From: Pseudorasbora parva
Lineage: Eukaryota > Chordata > Actinopteri > Cypriniformes > Gobionidae
Assembly: GCF_024679245.1 (NCBI RefSeq)
Contig: NC_090177.1
Coordinates: 49,077,353 to 49,141,352 of the forward strand
Direction: 5' to 3'
DNA length: 64,000 nt
Below the pieces are notes generated by a model, which saw only the letters and a program-made list of their open reading frames with translations, did no database searches and was not told where the DNA came from. The translations under genes and the position numbers were made by a program. Below are positions 46,658 to 56,299 of this stretch, piece by piece (positions within the stretch are counted from its first letter, which is position 1; the number at the start of each line of letters is the position of its first letter).

Positions 46658-48421
46658 TCAAAAGAACTTTGGTGGCTTCCTCTGCCGCTTCGCCAAGATC
46701 CGGAGGGTCTGCGTTTTCAGGGGTGATATTAAGACTAGGGGGTTTATCTTCCTGGGAGTCAGGACCTTCCGTTTTTTGGGGGTGGTGGGTCCCTTCTGAA
46801 ATGGAAAGGAAAAAGAGTCAGCAAACACGCCAACCAACGAATGGTTAAACAATCCTCCCACCAATGAGAATGATGGACTTACGGAAGCGGCAGAATCCAC
46901 CTCCTCTTCATGCGCTCCCTGGCTGTCGGAGGGCGACGGGCTGGCGGGGGCTCGCCTGGCCGGCCTGGTGGTCCTGGTGGGCCTCTTTCTTTCTTCCCCG
47001 GAGACCCCGGGGTGGTGTCCTCTCCCTCCACGGCCGCCTCAAACAGTCTTCGGTGGTCCCTGGCCTGTGTGGCATCTAGGTTGAGGGCGTAGAACCGGTC
47101 AGCCGTGGAGGTATCATGACACATAAACTGGGACACCTTGTACCGGTGCCCGGGGTTATGCGTGTTCTTGGCCTGTGTGGATAGAGTGGAAAGCATAGTC
47201 AGAAACAAACACCTCAGAAACTCAAGCCATGCAGGAGCACTTACGTGGGTGGCGATGGACTTCCGGATTTCGGTAAAGTTTGGGATTCCTGGGAGGCCCA
47301 TCCCAGCCCATGCATCCTGAAAGTATTGATTTAGATTTTTGCATGAGCTGGGCTTAGAGGTGAAAAAAAGTAGGTGGGGTCCCCCCCCCCCACCACCACC
47401 ATATAGGGCCTCAGCTCCAGGAACCCCGTCATCCATTCATATTACTCCTCGTTTAACGCCAACTGGGCCGCTCCGAACGCCTGATTTGTCTTGTGTGTTG
47501 ATATCTGCGGAAACAGAGACAAAGTGAGAGAGAGAGAGAGATAAAACCACTCACATTGATCACATAGCAGCCATCCTTACAGTTGTTCCTGGCCGCCTCT
47601 ACCTCTTGAATGGTCATGTTTTGGAACACTCCACTGCGATGCCCATAAATGCAGGCAAAGTATGCAGTGAGGTGTCCATAAAACGACCACTGGTCATTCC
47701 TGTTGGGTGACTGGCAGAGACGGGCTGTGTGAAAAGAGGGAGAATTGTCAAGTAGGTGTATGTGTGTGTGTGTCTTGAAGGTGAGAGGAGTCAAAAACTT
47801 ACCCAGGATCTTCGGGATGGCTACCTTTGCCTTGGCCAGGCACTGGCGGAGAGTGGTCTTCGAGATAAGGCGGCCCTCCTTGGCCTGCTTGACGTTCACC
47901 TCATGCATTACCGCTCTCTGCAGCCTGGTTCAGCCCCACCATGACTGTCCGGGAGAGCCGGCTGGTGGGTGGCGGGGTCTCGGCCACGTAGGCCAGGAAC
48001 TGGGCCACATTTTTCATATAGTGATGTATCGACTTTGGAGGCTACATTATTTACCAGCCTCGGGCCCGGATCCGCTCCGTCCTGGTGGCCTCTGAATTCC
48101 TCAATCAATACATCGGCGGAAAAACACACAAGAACAACAGGGTTAGTCAGAACAACAGGGTCAGTCAGAACATCAGGGTCAGTTAGAACAAACAGGGTCA
48201 GTTAGAACAACAGCCACAGAGACACAGTGAGAAAGAGAGGGCAAGAGGTACTCACTCAGAGCTGGCACGTAATCTGGGAAAGGGTAGGCGACGGAGGAGC
48301 AGGAGGTGGAGGGCGATGCGGTCGCCGGCACCACAGCCGTCGCCGCAGCAGCGGAAGAAGTAGCCCCCGGCTCGGGGTCCTGTAACGGCTGTGCCAGGGG
48401 CTCGTCCTCTTCCTCCGCCAC
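46658..48421 (-). pseudogene. Intron-containing tyrosine recombinase (YR) gene
   Basis: Exons read on the minus strand: 48421 to about 48255 (Glu/Pro/Ala-rich linker, donor GTGAGT); about 48115-47803 (helical core-binding-like domain, HYMKNVAQFLAYVAETPPP); 47724-47555 (YFACIYGHRSGVFQNMT, Arg I); 47504-47245 (THKTNQAFGAAQLAL, catalytic Lys; IPNFTEIRKSIATH, Arg II); 47172-46883 (VSQFMCHDTSTADRFY, His and Tyr nucleophile, then a collagen-like GPPGPPGRPG tail); 46795-46658 (TPKKRKVLTPRK, a PKKRKV nuclear-localisation motif, stop). Donors and acceptors are canonical at most junctions. So R, K, R, H, Y of the YR family are all present in order. Lesions are two frame changes in the 48115-47803 exon, plus a TAA and a slip in a 10-G run in the 47504-47245 exon. 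Crypton, Ngaro/DIRS or another YR class is undecided; no reverse transcriptase is seen. Confidence 0.75.
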
Positions 48422-48516
48422 AGCAGCCGCTCCTAACCAGAAACTCTGGATTCCGATAGGGGCCGGTGAGACGTAGATAGGAGCGCAAGCCTGGTGGCCC
48501 TAGGGCCTTCTGGGGC

Positions 48517-48708
48517 CGAACGGGAGTTGAAAACACAAAGACGTACAGATTCCCAATTACGTAATGGGTGTCAAATAACTTACTCCAGGTCTCAGTGTTT
48601 ATGGGTGATATTTTACATTTAATATAAATTTTATGGATGAAAACACCTTTACTGTACAGGGCACACTCAAACAAACACACTCATCTAACTTTCAGGTGAT
48701 TTGAGTGC
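48517..48708. repeat. 192-bp direct repeat, copy B
   Basis: Partner of 46180-46371. Immediately right of it begins the GC module that in copy A lies on the left, so module order differs on the two sides of the recombinase gene. Confidence 0.85.
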
Positions 48709-48749
48709 AGCCTACGGGGCGCCCCCTGGCGGAACGCAAATTTGAACTT

Positions 48750-49195
48750 CCGAGAGCTCTTGCTCCCGAACCGAGAGAGCCAGGAACTCGGGGGTTGGCT
48801 CGTTCGTTAGAGGACGTCGAGACCTTCCAACGACACCTCACCCGAGGCCAGGGGCCCCTGCGATCAGGAGAAATAAGGCAGAGAATCCAAAAATTTTAAC
48901 CGTCCGCTACTCCCGAACCACAGGGCCCAGGAACTTGGGGGAGGGCTCGTTCGTTAGAGGCCCTCGAGACCTTTCCAACGAGACCTCACACGAGGCCAGG
49001 GGCCCCTGCGTTCAGGAGAAATAAGGCCAAGAATCTACAACTTTAACCTCCCCTGACTACCGAACTGCGGGGCCCAGGAACTCGGGGGAGGGCGCGTTCG
49101 TTAGAGGTCCTCGAGCCCTTTCCAACGATACCTCTCACAGGAGGCCCGGGCACCTGCGTTCGGGAGAAATAAGGCAGAGAATCTAAAAATTTAGC
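48750..49195. repeat. Three tandem GC-rich units of about 146 bp
   Basis: 'gttagaggacgtcgagacc...ttccaacga..cctcac...gaggcc.ggg.cc.ctgcg' begins at about 48809, 48954 and 49101. A fourth, isolated unit lies at 45986. Confidence 0.75.
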
Positions 49196-50530
49196 CCCGT
49201 ATTCTTTTTTGTGCACACTTTATCCACAAAAAAAACACCTCGACTGCACTCGGCGCACTAAGCCGGGCGCGTTTCTGTTCCAATTTTTTTTTTTAAATCA
49301 GCAAAAATATTCACAGAATATTCCAAAAACGTGTGCTCGTTCCGTTTTTTGACCTTTTGACCCACGAAAGAGGCCACGGGTCCGCTGGACGTTTCCGTCT
49401 GACTAGGGGGATCGCGGCGAGAGGGGAAATGGCGCCCCCTGGCCGGTCGGCCCCTCCGAAGCCGTTTCGTCGCGAATATTCACGACCTCCATTAAGTAAC
49501 AGAGGGGATGGATTTCGCCGCAAAGTCCCCAGGGCCCCCGTATTTTGCACAGGGGCTCACGGGGCCCCCCCCGAGGGACCTGCCGAAACGGCCGGGCCCT
49601 GGTGCCGAGGCGAGTTGTTCCGGTCCGTCTCTGCCTCAAAGCTCTGCCTCGAGGCTCTCTCAATGGCACACAAATCACTTGTTTATGATAAATCAAATGG
49701 GGGGGGGCGCGTTGAGCGGGAAAGAGCCGCCCCCCGGTCCGTGGGCTTTCTCGAAGCGGCGTCCGCGAACCCGCTCCGGCAGGCCCTCTTGCGAAAATGG
49801 CATAGAGGAATTTTGCTACGGGGGTCCCACGGGCCCCAGATTTGGCACCCTGGCACACGGGGGGCCCCCGAACGGCACACCCGGAGGGCGTGGCCCTGGG
49901 GCGCAGGAAAAAAATTGGCGACGTCGCAGGGCTCCGCGCTTCGGGGGCCCGAGTCTGGGGCTCCCGGGGGTCTGGGAACCAGAATCTCGGGGAGCCGGGT
50001 CCGAACGGGAGCCAATCGAAAATTAAGCAGGGTATCGGACGAATAACCGGTCTGTGGGATGGGGGGAAATGGAAAGGCACGGAAATCGAAAATAGTAGGT
50101 AATTGGGTAAATAGTGGGTTGGCGGGACCCTGACCTCACCCTATTTGACCGTTCCGTCAAACCGATAGTCGATCGGACGAATAACAGGCCGGCGGGCTGC
50201 GGTCAATCGCGCCCCATCTCTTAACAGGGGATCGGACGTTTAGCGGTCTCGAGGGAGCGACTTACCCCTTTTACGTGTTTGAAGATGAGGAGTGGACGTT
50301 TAGTTGGTCCACGGACGGAGGGGGGTCACCAGTTAGCCCTTGGTCGCCCCCTATCTGCGTCCATACGGGCACTATCCGGGGGAATCAAAGGAGTGGTCAG
50401 CGGGAGCTGGGGAAGTACGAAAGGTCATGTGGCGTGGTACTTAACAGAGAAAAGTGATCCGAATGGGCCCTACGGTCCATCCGGGTAATTATTCGCCTTT
50501 TGGACAATTAAACGCATGGGTTTTTTTCTG
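49196..50530. other. GC-rich module right of the recombinase gene
   Basis: Runs of G and C, with 'gggggtcccacgggccccag' and similar near-palindromes. 50150-50300 repeats 'atcggacg' motifs. Long open frames exist on both strands (for example 49333-50046), as expected from the base composition. No protein family is recognisable in any of them. Confidence 0.5.
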
Positions 50531-50564
50531 CGAACCCCCTATATGTAGGGGGTATAGGGGGTCT

Positions 50565-50760
50565 CTGAGAAAAGAACGGCACTGAAGTCACTCTTAAAAA
50601 GGGAAGATGTGTTCTGAGTTTTGCAGACCGGATACGGCTAAAGTTTAATCTATGAACGAGTTCTGGTTGTAGCACTATCCAATTGCGTGCAGAGAGAGTT
50701 TGAAAGACAACCGTTTATCCGCCCCTCGGATTGAGCTGCCAGTGGAGACTCATTTTCTTG
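50565..50760. repeat. Dispersed repeat, inverted partner of 55930-56135
   Basis: 'ctctgagaaaagaacggcac', 'cagaccggatacggc.aaagttta' and 'gacaaccgtttatccgcccctcgga' occur here and, reverse-complemented, at 55930-56135. Confidence 0.75.
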
Positions 50761-51749
50761 CATACAATCTTAAAACACAAATTCAATAAGGCAAGTATAT
50801 CTTGTATACAAGATACAAGTATGCAACATATCCAATATGCGTATATGTATCTCATTTCAATCTTTTAAATACAGAAAAGTGTTTCAATCTAACATCAATA
50901 GTATAGTAGTAATAATTTTGTTGGAATATGACATACCTGCAGTTTAATGACAGGACAGGACTTAATACATCATACACACTCTCAGTTCTGTGGTCTGTGA
51001 GGAGTGAGAAAAGAGGTAAGTGAAGCCCTGCCCCCATTAACATTGTAACTGCATTTAATCAATGACTCAAGTGAACACAGCTACAAATATAACATTTTAG
51101 ACCTACAGACAACTTAATTCTGACAAAGTCAACTGTATGATGGTACAGAAGTGCAATCAACCATTTTAATTATATTTTAGAACCAGTTTCACCTAAAGTA
51201 AACCCCCTGCCTAAAATGGTGAGGGTGGCGACTCAAACCAACTCTTAAACAGCTTGTTAAAACGAATCTCCATATACACAAAAAATAACAACATGCATAT
51301 ACATGAAGTGACTCAATCCAGCATTTAAACATGTCATCCATCAATATTGCTAGAAATCTTGACGTACTTTGTTATATTTTAACACTTTTCTACAGAACTC
51401 ATTCACAATCTACCTGTCTTGCTCATGTCCAAATCTGTTGTTGTTCTTCTATTGTTTTTATTGGTGGTTGGCAAACAACTTTCAGGTGCATTACTGCCAC
51501 CTACTGCTCTAGAGTATGGACTAATGATCTACAATGGAGAACAATTTAGAAACATTAGATTTTTTTTCAGAAATATTGTTGATATTCATTGTTTGAAGGA
51601 CGATTAGCTGTGGGTATACCATTGTTCTGCTAAGCATGTTTTACAAAATACCAAGGTACTTTAACAAAAACCTTTATTTTGTCAAAAACACTGATCAAAA
51701 TTAGAGAACAATAACCAATGCAGCACAAAAAAAAAAAACATTACAACTA
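50761..51749 (+). other. AT-rich interval, no gene seen
   Basis: No recognisable coding region or element end. An A-run at 51727-51739 precedes the Tc1-like element. Confidence 0.3.
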
Positions 51750-53334
51750 CAGTCCCTGACAAAAGTCTTGTCGCTTACCTATTTTCTAGAAATACCTGAT
51801 ATTAACCTGACTTTTAATTAATCAATTGGTGTTAGAAATAGCTCATATGAAAAGCTAAAACCCTCCCAAATGATGTTTAATGCACTGAAATAAATAATTA
51901 TCATTTAATCAAGACAGAAAGGTCAAATTTTGGCAAGACAAAAGTTTTGTCGCCTATACAGAAATTGAACATATTTACTGCAAATACAAAAATAAATTTA
52001 ATATCTTGTATGACTTCCATGAGCTTGAAGGACTGCATCCATGCGGTTTGACAAGGATTCATACAATTTATTGATGAAGTCATCAGGAATAGCTAAGAAA
52101 GCAGTCTTGCATGCCTCCCAGAGTTCATCAATATTCTTTGGTTTCGTCTTCCATGCGTCCTCTTTCATCCTACCCCACATATGCTCAATGATGTTCATGT
52201 CTGGTGACTGGGCTGGCCAATCCTGGAGCATCTTGATCTTCTTCGCCTTGAGGAACTTTGATGTGGAGATGGAAGTATGCGATGGAGCACCGTCCTGCTG
52301 CAGAATTTGGCCTCTTTTATGGTTGGGAATATAAGAGGTAGCTAAGATTTCTTGGTATTTTAGACTATTGATGTTGCCTTCCACCCTGCAGATCTCGCAC
52401 ACCCCCGTACTGGATGTAACCCCAGACCATGATTTTTCCGCCACCAAACTTCACTGTTTTCTGGGTGAATCTCAGATCCATTCTGGCTCCAGTAGGTCTC
52501 CTGCAATATTTGCGGCGACTGTGGTGTAATTCAACAGAAGATTCATCTGAAAATCCACCTTCTGCCACTTTCCCAGCGTCCATCCTTTTAGCAGGCTGTG
52601 GGCCTTGGCAAATGCCACACGGTTTTTCAATTGTCTTTTGTTTAGTGCTGGCTTCTGGGCACTGATTCGACCATGGAGGCCATTTCGAGACAGAATCCGA
52701 CAAACTGTTCTGGTTGACACAGGGACTTCAGGTGACCAGGTCTCGTGGAGCTCTGCTGCAGTGGAAAATGGGCTGGCCTTGGATTTTCGAGCCAACAAAC
52801 GGTCCTCTCGAGCAGTTGTCTTGTGGGGTCTTACTGACCTGGGCTTGTCTAAAACGTCTCCAGTCTCTTCAAATCTTTTTTTATCCTCTGTACTTGACGC
52901 TGAGACACATTGAAGGTGTCTGCCACATCAGCAGTGGATCTGGTCTTCAGCCTCTTGATAATCAAAACTTTAGTCTCAGGGTGAATCTTAGGCATGTTTG
53001 CAGAGGTCTAGTTGCAGTTGATGTGAAGGTCTAGTGTACTGGGGTTCTTTTTATACACCCTTTGAGACCTAATTGATCCATTATTAATCACAGGTGAAGC
53101 TCATATGACAAGGTGACAACACTTATGTCTTTGCAAAAATTGACTCAATGGGCTTTACCAAGCTGTGAATATTAGAATACTTTTTAAAAGTTTAGTTTTT
53201 CACTGAAACATCATCACAAAAGCTGGTGGGATTAAAATGAGCCATTTCTTTAAAAAAAATCTTGTTTAGAAATATATTTCAGCGGCACTTTAAGTCAATT
53301 TGTTCACAAGCGACAAGACTTTTGTCAGGGACTG
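51750..53334 (-). mobile_element. Complete Tc1/mariner-type element (1585 bp) with TA duplication
   Basis: Inverted ends CAGTCCCTGACAAAAGTCTT, identical for about 27 bases, lie at 51750 and 53334. TA is present at 51748-51749 and 53335-53336. One transposase gene lies on the minus strand. Element length and TA target are those of Tc1/mariner. Confidence 0.92.
51998..52995 (-). pseudogene. Tc1-like transposase with three frameshifts
   Basis: ATG at 52995 begins MPKIHPETKVLIIKRLK and leads into a paired-like helix-turn-helix domain (STADVADTFNVSQRQVQRIK). A missing A in the run near 52886 shifts the frame; the second HTH half follows (STAAELHETWSPEVPVSTRT). A second shift near 52550 precedes FSDESSVEL, with the first catalytic Asp. 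A third near 52390 precedes ILQQDGAPSH (second Asp) and SPDMNIIEHMW (Glu). I count 35 residues between the second Asp and the Glu, one more than the common DD34E spacing. It ends about 333 codons downstream. The breaks make it inactive. Confidence 0.9.
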
Positions 53335-53336
53335 TA

Positions 53337-54164
53337 CAATGTGATGCTTACAGCAGGCACAAATTGGTAGGCAGGGCACTACACTAACTTTTTTCTGGAG
53401 GAGCACTTGTGCTCCTAATAAAATATTTTTTGTTGCACAGTCAAAAATTAATGTTCAGGGGCATTTTTACCATTATAAGAGCAATGTTTTCTAATCTTAT
53501 TAAATGTATGCATCATCTGTCAATTTCTTAAATTAAAATAGAAAAGTAGTTTTTAAACAATAAATTCAGTTAGAACAATTTACACACATTTACAGTGTTC
53601 AATGCAGCTCATGGGTAAATTAAGTTGTATGAATGTTTTACATGCCAGTTTTTGGATTTAGAAATGTGTACAAATTAAAATTTAAAAGTTTAATATTTTA
53701 AATACAAAGTCCAAGCAAAGTATAAATAAGAAAAAACTGCCAGTAGGTGGTGGCAAGTCTTAATGTGTGAGTCATTCATTCAATAGTTCAAAACACAAAT
53801 TCATTTGAATCGAATCGCTTGGAGATGTGCATCAGTTCTGGTGTTGCTTTGATTTTCACTAAATAGACAGAGTCGTGGCTAAAATGTTGTTACTTATTTC
53901 AACTTTTCTTTTGAGCTTTTGTACAAGATCAGTTTCACATATGCAATCATGCCAATACTCTGGCACTTCATAAACAGAACTGCGTGCGGTTTGGAAAAAA
54001 TCTTAATGATATACTCGCTCATTATATGCATTTAGTAATTTTTTAAACAGCATGTGTGATAAAGATTGAACTATTTTTTGTTCAAGATTGAAGATTATTA
54101 ATACATTTTGTGATAGCATTTTTGCCCCAAGCATCCGTTAATTTCTGAGCTTGTTTATGATAAA
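53337..54164 (+). other. AT-rich interval, no gene seen
   Basis: Nothing recognisable. 54150-54172 shares 'cttgtttatgataaatcaaatg' with 49678-49699, probably a small repeat fragment. Confidence 0.3.
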
Positions 54165-54745
54165 TCAAATGTGGTATTTCCAGTTCATTTTGATTTGGCT
54201 GTAAATCATCAGTGCGAGGCGTCTGGTAGCTAAAGTGCGCATGGCTGTAGTGTAGTCCGTCGCACATGTTTTTGCTTCAGACCCTGGGCAGGCCATTTCA
54301 TTATCATCAATGTTCTCACTTTCAAGGAACTGCTTTACCCGTTTTGCAGTGTGATAAGGGGGCATTGTCTTGCATAAAAATTGCGGGCTGATTGGGAGGT
54401 GCTCGCAGTGAAGGAACCACATGTTGCTGAAGGAGGTTCTGATAAACAGGTTATGAGGTTCTGCCATGTAGCTGTATAATAGGCCAAACTCCTGCCGCAG
54501 AAACATCCCCAAAACCATGCCACTTCCTCCTCCATCTTTCACTGACTTCTTTGGGTTCAATCTTTCCCCAGTTTGATGCCGAACAAGATGTTTCCCATCA
54601 GACACAAATAAATTAAACTGGCATTCATCACTAAAATGAACTTTGGACCAGTTCTCCTCTGTTCACACAACATGCTCCTCGGCAAAGTTTAGTCTAGCCT
54701 TTTGATTCTTTCTGCTGATGAAAGGCTTGGTCACTGCAGAGTGAG
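54165..54745 (-). pseudogene. Second Tc1-like transposase relic
   Basis: Minus-strand frame: AVTKPFISRKNQKARLNFAE then ENWSKVHFSDECQFNLF (first Asp block). It continues VSDGKHLVRHQTGERLNPKK, a GGGSGMV block, and PPYHTAKRVKQFLESENID, the second catalytic block with the Asp position altered. The sequence diverges before the Glu-bearing SPDLNPIE block. The helix-turn-helix region is missing and no terminal repeats were found. It is an older relic than 51750-53334 and of a different subfamily. Confidence 0.72.
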
Positions 54746-54862
54746 CATAGATATATCATCAGTAAATCTCTTTCCACATTCAACATTAAAATCAGGGATT
54801 ACTGCTATTGCTGCTGCTGTTCTACCTGTCGTAGGGTCTTTAGAACCATTTGTGTCCATTTG

Positions 54863-55620
54863 TAGGGATGCAACAATACAGTTAGTCCACAGTTCAATAC
54901 ATACCTCAGTTTTTAACCATGGTTTTTGGTTCGCTTCGTTTTTTTTTCTATTCTTAGGCAGCAGAAACAGAAAGTTATTAGTAATACTCTTTCTTTATTT
55001 TACTTAAGAGACTTGAAAAACCTTACTTAAACTTAACTTAACTTAAAAATAACCCTTGTACACATTCCTAGTGTATTGTATAATATAAAATAAATATATA
55101 TAAAGATTTACAGTGGCAGAGTAGAATTTTATGTCTGAGTGACGTCATTGACTGTCCCTATAAACACCTGTGTTCACAACCTGCTCACATTTCATATACA
55201 GACACATGTGATTTCACTTTAGACAACCTAATGTGTTTATATATGTTAACCTTCTGTGTGTTTGACAGTATTAGTGCAGTAAGATTACTTAGTCCAGTAA
55301 TCACGTGTGTCTGACAGGCTTTTAGTGCACACTCATCGTGTATGAAATGTGAATGAAATGTTTAACCAGTAAGGCTTTAAAATGTGGCTAAACACTGCTA
55401 ACTTTAGTGCATATGATTGGATTTTTGCTCAAATCAGCACGTAGACTCACAGGCACACTCAAAAAGAGGCTAAATAAACTTAGAGATATTTAAAATGAAG
55501 AGAAATATAAATTATGAATTAAATGTAAAACCGATAAAAACATCATTCACAAGTGCGTATTGAACCGTTAATGCTGTACCAAACGGTTCAATATTATATT
55601 GAGAATTGTGGCATCCCTAG
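54863..55620. repeat. hAT-like MITE with TAGGGATGC ends
   Basis: 'tagggatgcaacaat' (54863) is mirrored by 'attgtggcatcccta' (to about 55619). Subterminal 'ggttcaatat' / 'agttcaatac' sequences are symmetric. A clear 8-bp duplication was not found. No coding content. Confidence 0.55.
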
Positions 55621-55929
55621 TAAATACCCATAGTAATTTATTTTAATGTATGAATTAAAAATCGTTTAACTTCCCCTCATTTACATCTCTTATCAATTCA
55701 AGGAGGCTAAGATCTATCTCTGGCTGTGGCAATAACCAAGGTGAAATAGCTGGCACAACTACAGTTGGAGAGTATCTCCTGTCCAGAATACCAATTTCAC
55801 CTGCCTCTTTCTAACTATCCAACCAAAGCTCTTGTTTGCCTTTTTTCATGTTCCCAGCATGGCTCAATTAGCCTGACAAGCCAGAGCCACATCAAGATGT
55901 TTGGTCTGGAAACTCACCATAGACAGGGC

Positions 55930-56135
55930 TCAATCCGAGGGGCGGATAAACGGTTGTCTTTCAAACTCCCTCTGCACGCGATAGGATAGCGCTACACCAA
56001 CCAGAGCAACGAAGGTGAAGCAGAGCTCGTTGATAGATTAAACTTTCGCCGTATCCGGTCTGCAAAACTCAGAACACATCTTCCCTTTTTAAGAATGACT
56101 TCGGTGCCGTTCTTTGTTCTTTTCTCAGAGAAAAG
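55930..56135. repeat. Dispersed repeat, inverted partner of 50565-50760
   Basis: Reverse complement of the 50565 copy, and longer on its right, where 'gattggcccggcaagtgttttcag' and 'tctagatttctaggctatgg' follow to about 56297. Confidence 0.75.
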
Positions 56136-56299
56136 CTTCACTCCGAGTCTTCCAGAGTCTTCCCCGCCCACCGACTCTATACACGTTTGTGATTGGCCCG
56201 GCAAGTGTTTTCAGAAGTGTATTGGGAGTTGCTAGACAACACTCGCAGCGGATTAGATTTGCTGTCGCTAGGGTGTGTCTAGATTTCTAGGCTATGGCT

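Noticed and set aside
46879..47010. Collagen-like gene (GPPGPPGRPG)
   Set aside because: A single short stretch inside the C-terminal exon of the recombinase gene, not a collagen.
49333..50046. 237-codon plus-strand frame and overlapping minus-strand frames in the GC-rich block
   Set aside because: Frames are open on both strands because the sequence is GC-rich. There is no recognisable motif and the composition is biased (Pro/Arg/Gly).
49678..54172. Shared 22-base string 'cttgtttatgataaatcaaatg' as a functional site
   Set aside because: Two occurrences, no symmetry or context; probably a shared repeat scrap.
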